This document shows, piece by piece, positions 12,053 through 23,600 of a stretch of 64,000 nucleotides of DNA. This stretch comes from Beroe forskalii (Eukaryota; Ctenophora; Nuda; Beroida; Beroidae). Under the pieces are notes generated by a model, which worked only from the letters and a program-made list of their open reading frames with translations, made no database searches and was not told where the DNA came from. The stretch lies in the NCBI GenBank assembly GCA_011033025.1, contig WFMF01000221.1, positions 62,001-126,000 of the forward strand, given 5' to 3'. The translations under genes and the position numbers were made by a program. Position 1 is the stretch's first letter; every line of letters starts with the position of its first letter.

Positions 12053-12245
12053 CGCTCGGGCCTTCGGCCCTCGCACTGTTTGGTCCGCCGTTCAATGCTC
12101 GCCCTCGGACCCTTCGGGTCCTCGGGCTCGCGGCACGGGCCTTCGGCCCTCGCACTGCTAGGACAGCCGTCCAATGCTCGCCCTCGGGCCCTTCGGGCCC
12201 TCGGGCTCGCAAACCGCCGCGGGGGGCTTGCCAGCCCCCTGATTA
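12053..12245. repeat. duplicated cluster of TTCG-loop hairpins
   Basis: Two tandem units (about 12056-12131 and 12137-12212) each contain a GGGCC-TTCG-GGCCC type hairpin, a spacer near CGTCCAATGCTCGCC, and a second hairpin. The second hairpin is GGACCC-TTCG-GGGTCC in unit 1 and GGGCCC-TTCG-GGGCCC in unit 2, a compensated change in the stem. A further hairpin, GGGGGCT-TGCC-AGCCCCC, follows at about 12220-12239. Apparent ORFs here are artefacts of the GC-rich palindromes. Confidence 0.8.
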
Positions 12246-12317
12246 GTGGGAATTTTACTTTTATTTTTATTGGATTGTAGTGCACAGAATACACGACTTA
12301 AAATTGAACAAAACTGT

Positions 12318-12353
12318 GGTCTGGGGGCGGCAACCCTCAGAAGGCAGACGTCC
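12318..12353 (-). repeat. dispersed GC-rich box copy
   Basis: GGTCTGGGGGCGGCAACCCT then CAGAAGGCAGACGTCC: the same box as at 5632, 8606, 35728 and 35890, here slightly decayed and without visible terminal repeats of its own. Confidence 0.65.
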
Positions 12354-12687
12354 TTGCTATATTTATTTCACATTTTCACATCGGTAACTTGGAATCACTC
12401 CAGGGAGGACAACAAAGGTTATTTGTAGACAGTGTCTTCATTTGTAAATTATAGTGAGCGATTAACATGACGACCATCGTTTGGATTGAACACCTTTATA
12501 AAGATTAGTGCTCCTTTATCAAATAAGTTTATTTTCCAGTTTATCTAAGCTCATGTGATTTTCGGGATGGCTGTTTACCGCTTAGATTCGGTGTTTCTAG
12601 TTCGGCTTTAATTGCTCCTTTAGAAAATTTTCACACAGCTCACTCGGCGCTGCTACGCAGCACCTCGTTCGCAAATTTTAATCATTA

Positions 12688-13089
12688 GGGGCCATCCAGA
12701 AATGAGCTCATCACTTGGGTATGTAGGTATGTATGTTTTGGAATTGATGAGGAAGTGATGAGGTAGTATTTATGTAGGTTTGCAAAATAAGCTCATCACT
12801 TAGACGTGAAAATTGACATCAACCATAGCGGTACACTGAATAAAGCACGCGACCACTTTCGATTTTGGATGAATAACTTAGATGATCTAACTTAAATTGC
12901 AGTAGTGACCTCATTTCAGCCTTTCATAATTCATGTCCAATGAGTGGCGTAACATAAATTTTGAAATGATAAGATGAGATTATAATGGGGTATGTATGTA
13001 TCTTTCCCAAATGAGCAAATGATGAGGTAGTATGTATATGTATGTTCAAAAAAGCCGATTTTTGATCAGCTCATTTCTGGATGGCCCCC
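12688..13089. mobile_element. MITE with GGGGCCATCCAGAAATGA termini
   Basis: The left end GGGGCCATCCAGAAATGAGC is matched inversely by the right end GCTCATTTCTGGATGGCCCC. Internal copies of AGTGATGAGGTAGTAT occur near both ends. About 400 bp long with no coding capacity. The target duplication is not clear, so no superfamily is assigned. Confidence 0.8.
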
Positions 13090-13828
13090 TACCATTCAAG
13101 TTGATTGGATACTTTTTACCGCATGTGAGTGTACATGGACATTGCTTCAAAAATTGAAGTTTATACTCCAGATTTTCAAAGATTACCTTCAAGAACATGT
13201 TATATTTGGTGTTTTCGACTTTAATTTTCAGACTCATCCAAGTTTCTTTGTTGTATTGCAACCTTCCTGAACAGCTTCAAACTAGGTGTCCTAGAAAAGG
13301 GATATGTTGCTGCGATTGCAAGTGAAACTAGGTGTATAGAATTTAAGAAATACATCAATTTTGTTTATATTAAATGGTTTAGTTTAGAATATTGTGTAAC
13401 GAATTGCTTGAATGAGTTACGTGGGTTTCTCACGTGCCTCATCCAATTCTACAATCTACACTAGGTTGTTACTTGAATAACAGTGACATGGAAATTCAAT
13501 GGCTGTTTCATATAACGCCTTCTTCAAAGTAACAACCTCAGAGTTACTACTTTCACTGTTTTATATCAATTTCTGCACCTTTTTTTGCTGTGTTTCAAAA
13601 TCCCTATAGGCACAGTGTATCGTTCGTAACAAAATATTGCGCACTGTAGTGCCAAACTGCCAAAAACCTGCTTCATTACGCGCTGTAGTTCATAATAATT
13701 TGTTATGGTGCAGTGGAACAGTGCATAATAATTTATTAGGCACGGTTGAGCCAGTTGTACCTTCATATCATAATTTAAAACATTTCCTTGTGATTAAAAA
13801 TATCCACATTTTTTCGGTGCATAATTCA

Positions 13829-13983
13829 GTTTAATAACTCTAACTCGTAAAAAGTACAAACCTCTACAATAAAAAACCTCTGCCTTCGGCCTCGGTTCTT
13901 AATGCGAATGCGATATTACTCACTCGGGCCTTCGGCCACTCGTGTGTAATATCACGGTTTGCACTTTTTACTCGTTACTAAAC
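13829..13983. repeat. hairpin cluster with closing stem (two hairpins)
   Basis: The closing stem at 13829-13862 (ending CGTAAAAAGTACAAACC) pairs with 13956-13983 (GGTTTGCACTTTTTACTCG and following). Inside are AACC-TCTGCCTTCGGCCTC-GGTT and GATATTAC-TCACTCGGGCCTTCGGCC-ACTCGTG-TGTAATATC. Both loops contain GCCTTCGGCC. A degraded relative lies at about 37005-37120. Confidence 0.8.
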
Positions 13984-16186
13984 CCTTCAGTTATGATCAC
14001 TTTTGATAATTACTCAATTGAAAGCTTTCCAGACCTTTCCTGCATCAAATCTTGGGGGCTGAATATGCAGAATAATTGTAACTTTTTGAGACACATGACA
14101 GTGTGAGGTGTTGTTCACCTGAAAGCTAAGGACTCACACTCTCTAACATATACTAGGTATGAGAATTGTAGTCAAAGGGCTCCTCCCATTGTTCGGCTGC
14201 CCGGTAGGTCTTTTATCGGATCCGAAAAAGCTGCTGCGGCGACGAATAAAGCACTGCTGACTTAAGTTTATACTTCATTTTTTTGTGAATAGACTATCTG
14301 GTTAACAAAGGGCGTTTTGAGCAAAGAGCCCCACTTTGCCTGGTGCTCCTTACTACCAGGTTCAGAGCTACTGAAAGCTACAAAAACATAAGATATGCGA
14401 CTAAAATATCATTTTAAAAAAAATTTCATATGATTGAGTCTGCAGAGCATCAACGTATAATTTATTGGAAACCGCCATTGAACCATTGATTTTTTCAGTG
14501 AATAATGATAGCTGCAACAGAACGAGAAAAGGCTTTTGAATCGCAAACGGCTTTGTTCAATTATAATTAGAAATTATAATTAGAAATTTTCAATGTTAGA
14601 ATTCCACTTCTCGCAAGAACCGAGCAATCTGCACAACTCAATACTCATGATCTGCCGATGTCTATGATATGTCTATAACTATATATTATGGATATGATGA
14701 GCACCTGGGGTCGAAGTATTCCTCTTTTTTCCACAAAGGAATACATCTGAACTGAGTTGAGGGAAAATGTAGAAATTTCCAACGACTTACAAATCTATAT
14801 ATGTTCACAGAAAAAATATAAAAAGTGATCATTAATGTCATCCTTATTTCACATCATTCTAGGTTCAGCACAGCATTAATTTGCATGGACTTATAGTTCA
14901 ATAGTGCCAATATAATATATACTGTGAAGTAGTAGTTCAGCCACAATGGTGTGTGGTAGTTCAATCACTGTGACGTAGTAGTTCAATCACTGTGACGTTG
15001 TTTTTCAGTCACAGGGATAAATTAATTTCAAGTTCAAGTAAACGTAATGCAGATGCTTATTCTTATGCAGAACCTATTGAATTCAATATAAATAAGCATC
15101 CCATATGGCTCTGGGGAACAGAAAAATTCAGATGAAAAGGCTTTTATTGATCTAAGGTCGTCAGTCGTTATATTGGTTCTGAATATCTGAGTGTAAAAAT
15201 CTTTTTGAGCATTTTTTCAGCTTATCCATGATATTCCATGATCATTGACCAGTTATGCGAGGTTATGCCACATGTGAAGAGCTATGAGATTCAATGACTG
15301 TGTAAAAACCAGCATGGTCATTTAATGAGGGAAAACTAAAAACGGCGTGAGGTACCATCGTGCTACACCCCTATTGTAGATTTGTGGTATTTGAGCTGCC
15401 ATTTATTTATAACCCCATGCAGTAAATACTATACAATGCTGCAATCGCCCATTTCCTCATTGTTTTGATTGTTTTGCCAATCATTACCTAAACTATGATA
15501 CGCTTTCATCAGAACGGGTGATTGAAGGTTTCTATAATTCCTCAACCGCTTTTGTGAGAATTTGTGCTCATTTTTTCTATTTTCATTCGGATATCTTTTT
15601 GATTTTGATTTGGCAAATTTTGAAGACACCTGAAGGCTGAAACGTACTATTCTATGATTTCTATAGAATGAAAATTCACTGCTCCAACGTTTTGAAATGA
15701 GTCAAAACCCTCATTAAATAAAAATCTGGGAAAATCTGTGGAAAAAAATTTCTGTTAGCTGAAAATTGCTATTTGATTCACAAATTCAAATTCGCTAAAT
15801 TAACAATTAAGCAAAAATTCAATGATCAAAAGACATACTGACATTAAAACATTACTTTGCAGATAAAAACAGGAGAGCCGAAAAGGCAACTTCAGCTGAT
15901 TTGAGTATGATTCTGCAGTGCACATGAATATCAAAAAATCTTTTCATGTTACGGTGCACTATATTTCATGATGAAAGCACATGCCCATCAGGCATCAATT
16001 TATAAATCTGCCAATTTTCAATTACACCATGCAGATCAAAAAAACTTTAAAAGCTTTTTGTAAATATTCCCGATCAAAAGCAGAGAAAGAGTAAGGAGAT
16101 ATCAGCACGCTGCATGCACAATGAGTTTAGCAAGGTTAAGTATTCAATAATTATTATTTTTTTTTTTTTTTCAAACTGATTTATAC
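13984..16186. other. no gene seen; 3' flank of the GPCR gene at the right end
   Basis: AT-rich. Short repeats of GTAGTTCAATCACTGTGACG occur at 14930-15010. Nothing else stands out. The right end is downstream of the minus-strand GPCR. Confidence 0.45.
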
Positions 16187-16192
16187 TTTATT
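16187..16192 (-). promoter_or_regulatory. candidate polyadenylation signal of the GPCR gene
   Basis: TTTATT on the plus strand is AATAAA on the minus strand, about 150 bases after the GPCR stop codon and followed by a T/A tract. Confidence 0.45.
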
Positions 16193-16341
16193 TTACAAAA
16201 ACAAACATGTCAAACAAACATCGCAAATTTGTGTTCAAAGTCCACGCCTTTCTTTCATTGAGGGCTGCTTGGTTTATTTCATACTCAGAGGTATCAGTTT
16301 TGGGAAAACAAGGACTTCCAGTTCCACTTTTAGTGCTTGTT

Positions 16342-17502
16342 TTAGGCACCATTCCCCGCAACTTTATCAATGCTCGCTGATGTCTCTGCTTTGGAACTAT
16401 CCCCTCCCTTCTTGCTTCTCCTACTCCTGATGAAGGAGAAAATGGAGGATGTTTTGAGGCTTGCCCACTTGGTTAGCCCCGGCATCCTGGTCAGGTAGAT
16501 AGCGGGGTTTAGGGCAGAGTTAAGTGCAGTCAGGATGGTGTAGGCTGTCAGTTTAAGGTATATCTTGATGTTGAGGTTCAGCTCGAAGTATGCTCCTGTC
16601 AGATCTAAGATCTTAGTGACCATCAGTGGGATATTACAACAGACACAGACAGCCGTGAACATGGTAATGGTCACGGCGACATCTTTGAGACTTCTGGGAG
16701 CTTTAGATGTAGTCTTCTGTTTGCTTAGCAGTGCTGCAAGGGAGATAATGAGATTGATCATGATCATCACCAGGGCAGCAAGCAATTCCGCACTAATGAA
16801 ACCTACGAAGGTCCAGCCAGCGGGGGTTGCTTCGAAACCATAGAAACAGGAAGCGAGCTGTTTGCTGTAAGTAACCCCAACTGCACCGATAGCAATGAAA
16901 ACAGAATCTTTGACAATGACACAAGTAGCATAGACAAAACACACCAAAAGGACGGTGGTTTTATTCACAGCCCGAAGCGGGGCATGTATTGCAAGAGTTC
17001 GCAAAGTACCAATGACTGTGACAACAAATAGGGAAAATCGAGTGGCGAAAAGAAAGAAGAGTGTCCATGATTTGCAAATGGAGGACTTGCTGAAAACCAT
17101 TGGAGACCGATCACCAGGAGCTCCTACCAAGACTGAAACCGGTGCAAATACAGCCACCAGAATGCAAAAATCTGAGATCGTTGCTACCAAGTAAAGTGAG
17201 TCGTGGACAGTTTTCTTGACACGACTCAGGAAGTAAAAGGATGAAAACAGGTTGGACGGAATGCCGATAACCATGAGAATAATCAGAAAAACGCCGAGGA
17301 AAGTGTCAGCAGCTTCACTGCTGTAGATGCTTTCAGAAGATTTCTCAATAGCACCCTCCAGGAGAATCCCCACTCCAGCGGAGAGTCTCTCCTCTGTTAC
17401 AGGTTTAACTTTCATCATGTGTGCCATCGATATCCTTATGAATTTATTTTGTGGTTCTAGTTGCCCAGATGTGTCCGCTGAAACGTTGCTCGTAGCGGAC
17501 AT
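16342..17502 (-). CDS. class A (rhodopsin-like) G protein-coupled receptor, intronless
   Basis: A single uninterrupted 386-residue frame predicts seven membrane segments at about 67-93, 102-126, 146-170, 183-207, 231-258, 273-300 and 314-338. Class A marks are GIPSNL in TM1 (N84), ISDF in TM2 (D111), C143 before TM3 with C219 in the second extracellular loop, and NPAIY (332-336) in TM7. The usual DRY after TM3 is replaced by LRT (R168 kept). The TM6 CWxP motif is absent, with CCNIP in its place. The N-terminus has one glycosylation site (N6-V-S). The 48-residue tail is basic, then Ser-rich. The first ATG was taken as the start; an internal Met would only shorten the N-terminus. The ligand cannot be told. 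The form resembles lineage-expanded invertebrate orphan receptors. Confidence 0.9.
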   Translation of the reverse strand: MSATSNVSADTSGQLEPQNKFIRISMAHMMKVKPVTEERLSAGVGILLEGAIEKSSESIYSSEAADTFLGVFLIILMVIGIPSNLFSSFYFLSRVKKTVHDSLYLVATISDFCILVAVFAPVSVLVGAPGDRSPMVFSKSSICKSWTLFFLFATRFSLFVVTVIGTLRTLAIHAPLRAVNKTTVLLVCFVYATCVIVKDSVFIAIGAVGVTYSKQLASCFYGFEATPAGWTFVGFISAELLAALVMIMINLIISLAALLSKQKTTSKAPRSLKDVAVTITMFTAVCVCCNIPLMVTKILDLTGAYFELNLNIKIYLKLTAYTILTALNSALNPAIYLTRMPGLTKWASLKTSSIFSFIRSRRSKKGGDSSKAETSASIDKVAGNGA

Positions 17503-18229
17503 GGTTCAACAGTAGTTTCACCTCAGTTAGTTAAAGGATCATCTTTATGCCTCTATAATCTCTAATAAATACTTCAACTTCAAGCAATTCAATATGTTAT
17601 ACCATTATTGGTCAATGTACAATTCAAATGTAAGGTATAAAAGAAAACCAGTTGGATTTTCTCTTTAATTGGACGAAGGTATATTCAGTTGAACGTATAA
17701 TAAATTGAACGAAGTCATTGATGCAATTTTTTTCGTTATCTGGGGATAGGGGTGCAACGTAACGAAATAACGAAATGTTTACATAGGATTTGAATATGAA
17801 TAAAAAATATTGCATATTTTGCGATTGTAGATTAATGTCGAGGGCACATAACAGTAAATAAGAAGAACTCAAGAACAATGGTTTTATAATACAAAGTTCA
17901 GATTCGGAGAAAAGATGGGCAACAGATTTGAATCCAAGCTCATTGAAATCAATATTGTCCGCATTTTCATCTGTTTAGAACCCACTTCTAACTTGAGTAA
18001 TTCTAAATTTCTCCTTCTGTCGAATCCTCGCAGCAAACCATCAAAACTACAAATATCTTGAAACGAAAGAATTATCGCTGATTTTCACAATGAAACAAAA
18101 TGTTCAAGTCTTACATTTTCTCCTACGATAGTGGTAAGAGTTGATAGTCGTAAACTTTTTACTACACTCCATTGAGAACGAAAATTATGACTTTAAACAG
18201 TTGAAACGTTCCCAAAGTACATACTATAT
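17503..18229. other. upstream region of the GPCR gene, nothing specific seen
   Basis: AT-rich. The receptor's promoter must lie here if it is single-exon, but I cannot point to a convincing TATA box or initiator. Confidence 0.4.
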
Positions 18230-18393
18230 ACGGTAAATACACACTTGGGTGTGTAATTACCACATTAATTCCACGAGCTTGCGAGTGGAATTCATGCAAT
18301 AAATGCACGAGCTTGCGAGTGCATTTATTGAGTAATTACACGAGCTTGCGAGTGCAATTACGATGGTAATTTACACCAAGTGTATTTACTGTA
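18230..18393. repeat. cloverleaf-like hairpin cluster (closing stem plus three hairpins)
   Basis: The closing stem GTAAATACACTTGGGTGTGT (inside 18230-18261) pairs with 18364-18393. Between lie three hairpins with different stems and one loop: AATTCCAC/GTGGAATT (18267-18292), AATAAATGCAC/GTGCATTTATT (18298-18330) and GTAATTACAC/GTGCAATTAC (18332-18361). Each encloses GAGCTTGCGAG. The stems share no sequence beyond the terminal CAC/GTG. Confidence 0.9.
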
Positions 18394-19483
18394 TTATTAC
18401 CCTGCCATATACGCATCAATCAAAGTAGACGGTTTGAAACTTAATAAGTATTCGAACTCAATGTTTTATGAAGAATGGGTACACTATATCATATTTGAAA
18501 CAGGCGAGAATTTTGGACAAATTTACCAGTGATTTGTTAGTCAGAATCACATCATCATCGTGTTAAAGGTCAATTCAGCGAATGAGTTCAAAAAGTCCAA
18601 ATGATAGAACCAGCGGCCAGCATTGATGCATACTGTTATTGTATGACGTAGTGTATGTATATGTACTTAACAAAAATTTTGTTGTGATCTTTCATTGCCA
18701 TAAAAAAACATGAATCATGAGAGTTAAGCAGTCAATCGAAAACAAAACAATTCACACCACAACCATTAACAACTGACTCGAGGGCTACAATCTTATGCGG
18801 ATCTCGTATAGAATCTGCCCTTAAAGAAAAACACGATCACATGTAAATGTAGTCAGCTAAATCTTTAGAGTGCATCAAAATGTATGTATGCAGTACTCCT
18901 CAGTTGAACAAGTTTTGCGCCATAATCATTATCTTCATCCCGATCTAAAATAAGTAACGAACACTGACAGATGAAAATGACGGCGCACAGAAATAATGTA
19001 AATTGAAATTGATAAAACGGAGCAATTCACCCTATATATAGATATATGGCGCCACAAGTCTGCGTTATATCTCTACCACTAGATAAATAAACATTGAAAC
19101 ACGGATGGAGTTATCAAGCCCGTCTGGGTGTCGCCATTCAAGTTTATACGATAGTGTTCCTTTTACTCTTTTATCTATTTTATCTTTAATCTTGTGTTGC
19201 CCTATAATATCGTTATTAAGATATATCGTATTTTATATATTGAGCTCCTATTTACTTTATCTTGTGCTACCAAATGTACCATTAAGAATATAACACATAT
19301 TATTGTGCTCCTTATCGCTATTTTATCTTGTTTTACAGTATATATACGGTTAAGAATAAATTATATCGAATCGTTTTTATATGAAAAGTGCGATAACAGA
19401 TATCATGGAAGCTTATTATTCTCCTATTTACATCTGCACAGAGATAGCAAATAGGTTAGAATCGTGCGAATGGCCGTTTCAGA

Positions 19484-19660
19484 AAATTTGTAGTAATTCA
19501 ACAGTAGTAATTCAACAGTTGTGAATAGTAATTCAACACTTGAATAGTAATTCAACAGTTGAGGTATAGTAATTACACACTTGACAGTAATTCAACTGCT
19601 GGGTACGGTGATATTACATGATTGATATTGCTCAAAAATTCCAAAAGTAATTACACAGCA
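19484..19660. repeat. short irregular repeats of AGTAATTCAACAGT
   Basis: AGTAATTCAACAGT or close variants (AGTAATTACACACT, AGTAATTCAACTGC) occur about seven times at uneven spacing. The array is bounded on the right by GCAGGGTAATA. The inverse of that, TATTACCCTGC, lies at about 18395 beside the cluster at 18230. Confidence 0.65.
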
Positions 19661-19693
19661 GGGTAATAATAATAAGCGGTTACATGTCGAAGT

Positions 19694-19798
19694 GGTGACC
19701 GTATACCGCAACTTACATGGTCGAGGCGACAGCCGAGACTGTGTAAATTGGATAATGGACGAGGCGTGCCGAGTTCATTATCGAAGGTATACCGTCAC
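19694..19798. repeat. hairpin cluster, copy A of a family shared with 40117-40218
   Basis: GGTGACCGTATACC (19694-19707) pairs with GGTATACCGTCAC (19786-19798). Inside are two hairpins with GAGGCGACAGCCGAG and GAGGCGTGCCGAG as cores. Flanking GGTTACATGTCGAAGT and the trailing CAGCTGAGA are shared, in reverse orientation, with the copy at 40 kb. A partial copy lies at about 19987-20050. Confidence 0.75.
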
Positions 19799-20627
19799 AG
19801 CTGAGATCATGGAACCGGATTATACCCCGACCGGAAATAGCTGGGAACTACTATTTCTTGACCAAACAACAGTATTTCTTCCCACTCGGGTCTGACGACC
19901 CTCGTCCGGATTCAACGCTTAAGTAGATTTTTGATTGCTCCTTTATAAAATCAAATTTCATTTTAAGCTTTTTTGCACTGTAATTCAGTGGAGACCGTAT
20001 AACCAAACTTACACGGTCGCTAAAACAAGCTTGGGAGGGGTATAATAGTAACGAAATGGCAGATTCTTCGTTAAAATGCACGTGCAGTTTTTGCGTGCAA
20101 TCACCAATCACCATGACGACGCGCGCAACTGGTGAATTAAATTTTGAACTCGATGTTGTTTTAAGCGATACTTTTTTCAACTTTGAGCATTAATTAAATT
20201 CAAATAAAAATAATGCTTCCGGAATTTATTTTCCTACTGCCCTGCAAAAAATCTCAGGATTTCAAATCCGTTTTTAGCCATCGCATGGGTCCAACTAAGC
20301 ACGGTGCTTCAACTGCCTTCAACCCCCTTAATATCCTTTATAATAATGAGTGTCTATAATACATGCCTCTTGTTGCCAATTTTGAAAAACTTTTTAATAT
20401 TCTAACATTGTCCAAACTTCTTTCGCCTTTCGGTAACTCTCAGTCAATATGGATAGAAAGTTTTCCCTTTTTGATACAACACTACGCTGCATTACTGCTT
20501 TACTGTATACTTCGTTTCCCTTGAAGTAAGTCTAGTGACTAGTCTATTTGATAGCAATATTACATGTTATCCCGGATCAGAAAGATGGTACGCAAAATGA
20601 AACTAACATCATATTATTGTTAGCAGG
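19799..20627. other. upstream flank of the protease-lectin gene
   Basis: Contains a small hairpin (GGGTC-TGAC-GACCC near 19886) and a partial copy of the hairpin family at about 19987-20050. Otherwise AT-rich. The promoter of the next gene should be here, but no clear TATA box was found. Confidence 0.4.
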
Positions 20628-23600
20628 ATGATTTACAACTTGAAGATGTTATTAAAATTATTCGTTGCGATGTTACCCATGCTCATACAACCGAGCAGCT
20701 CCGCAGTTACTCGGCCCACGAAGGAACTTTTCAAAAACACCCTCGACAAGTGGAATATCGTTGTCCGAGACAAACGGGATCTGCAGTGAGTACATACCTT
20801 CACTGCAAAGCAGTGGACATGTTTGTTTATTATCGCGAAGAAGGTGCGTTTATGAAGGACATTTAGGTATTTAGTATTAAGAGAGCGTCAAAGGTATCTT
20901 TCTTTACGACGAATACCAGAACAAAGTGAGAAATTAATAACTAATTCCTGCTTATTTCACTACGAGATATCAAAAAATCACTGCTTATTTCACTGTGAGA
21001 TATCAACCAATCACTCATGCCATTACACACTTTTTCGAGCTAGTGGGGGCCAAGGCCCCCCCTAGATTTTCTCTAGGGGGGGGGGGTGCCTTTTGAAAAC
21101 TACGGGGGGCCAAAATTTACAGACGCAAATTTCCATTTTCCATAGCCCTACTTCTCACAATTTTGCATAAAAATACGACTAGAATCATATTTTATTCATT
21201 GATTCAACTCTAAAAAAGGTGAATTTCAGGAAAATTTCTGTCTAAATGAACTAAATTTTCACTTCCTTTCTATGTTCAAATTTTGAGAAAATCCTTGATA
21301 GGGCCAAGGCCCCCAAAGCCCTAAGATTTTTTCTAGAGGGGGCTTTTGAAAACTAAGGGGCTGTAGTCCCATGCAATCACTTCACTGTAAGGAATTAACC
21401 AACCAATGCTCACTTCACTGTAAGAAATTAACCAATCACTGCTCAGAGAGCGGTGGAGGCGGTTTGTTGAGGCTCAGGCACAAGTAGAGCTAACCACACG
21501 AGGCGTGATGCTGGATAACCTCAACTATTTCACTGCTCTGGTAAGATATATCAATGAAATACAAGAGAGTCTTTGACACTAGTCAAAGACTCTCTTCTGG
21601 ATGGCATGGTGGCTCAACTCAAGGGTAGTGTGCCTGTGTGACTCAAAGACTTGGTTCGCCAATATTTGTTTTATCAGTTAAAATACAATCTAATTCATTT
21701 CACTTTTATATCGTTAGAAATTAACCCTAGAGAAGAACCCTGTTGCCCTAGAAGTTAATCATTTAATCAGGATATCAACACTTCATATACAACACGGATC
21801 TATAAAAATACAGGATATTAACTGATTCACAGAAGCTTGATAACACCTGTATAAAAGTAACATCATGCGGTTTAATAACGAAAATATAGTGTACGCCGAA
21901 CACTGGCAGAATATTCAATATTCATATTCATGAAAAGGGACATAACAGGAATTCGCGTCACGGCATCTTTCAAATAAGGTTTACATACGATTTTGTTTTT
22001 CGCAGTAACAGTAAACATTTTCATTGTCAACGGTAAGCAGAAATCAGTACCAATACATATCAGTAGCAAAAATAATGAAATCAAAGGAATCAACGGAATT
22101 TTTAAATCAATATCTTTATCTTCAGGATTTGAAATGGTGGTACTCAACAGATTGTGTCTGAAATGTACAGTTTAAATAAAGATTTACGCTAACTAGCTGA
22201 TATTATACTGCTCTACCGGCAGAGTAAGAATAAAACCATTGCAGAACGACGAAGAGTGGGAAAGGGAAGCAGCCCCGAGGTTAAGAAACACGAACACAAC
22301 ACTGGATGAATACGAGCCTAGTAAACGTAATGACCGAGTGGAGGACGAGGTCTCACTCAAAAAAAGAAGCAATTTGTGGCCCAGATTGGAGTTTTGGGAA
22401 AAGGGTCTTGGGTTGACGGCCCCCGGAGACCAGAAGAGCTGTGATTCTTGCTGGAGCTTCCCAGTGGTGAGAAATAACCCTGTTATTTAATTGAAATAAG
22501 AAAATAGCCCATACAAATATTTTTCACGCGAAGAAAGATTACCACTTTTTAATCTTATTATAACGCGCGAATAGCATTACTCCGCGATGCATAAACTGGT
22601 GTTAGAAAGAGTCGTCAGGTGGTAAAGTGTCAAAGCTTTACTAGGCAGCATTAAAATTTCATAGTATAAACAACAAAGTGAAGTTGTGAAGCTTCGAACA
22701 TTAGAGATGGGCATTGCCACAATGGGAGCTGAAAGAAAAGACCTTTACAACCATAACCCAGAGACATTACATCCAAAGTTGTTTGAAGTTTAATCGTCCA
22801 GAACAGAAAGAAATGTTTTAGATGTAGGTTATTGAATGCCCCGTCGATCACACATCCTTTTTGAAACTATTTGCCCCACCATTGCATTGTCCCCCTAAGT
22901 TTTCCTCAAAAGGGCACCCCTTTTTATTCTTCTTACACCTTTCCATAACTAGTTTTCAGAAACATATTTCAACTTATTTGAACATAGGCTCATTGGAACT
23001 AATTTATATTGCAAATAAGCGAAATAAAAATATTAACGTTCTGTTATGGCTTTGAATATGTTCCTCGATGAATAATATGTAACAACAGAATTGCAGGTCA
23101 AAGAGTCTTACCTCAGTTAATGGGTTCAAAGATTTCCCTTTTCATTTCCTAAGCAACGAAATAGAAAATTTGATAATAAACGCTAATCTAACGGCGCATG
23201 GTGATACTGTTGCAATAATTGCACGAGGAGAAGCCGAGTGCCAATTTATGTACTAATCACCTGTGGAGAAGCCGAGTGTTGATTAGTACCTTAAGTGGCA
23301 CGAAGCGTCTTAAAATAATTGCACGGTAGTAATCTGTACGGGAGTGGTACTATAGTAAAAATCGTGCGCGCAACCTGCATTAATAAATTTGCACGTGGAA
23401 TAGCTGAGCAACCATAGTAACCTACATTGCATTTCACTGCATTTTTGCACGTGTACACTATAAATGTTACTTTTAAGATAAACAAACACAAAATAAATAT
23501 AATTCAATAAGAGGCTTAGATTAATTTAATTATCATGTGAAAAGAACTAGACCCGAAATGATTCCACACGCTATACAAAAACGAGATTTCCATTTAGCCG

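Noticed and set aside
11938..12294. Frames of about 100 codons on both strands
   Set aside because: They arise from the inverted repeat and TTCG hairpins; the composition mirrors between strands.
18230..18393. A tRNA gene, because of the cloverleaf shape
   Set aside because: Arms do not have tRNA dimensions, there are no A and B boxes or anticodon arm, and all three loops are identical.
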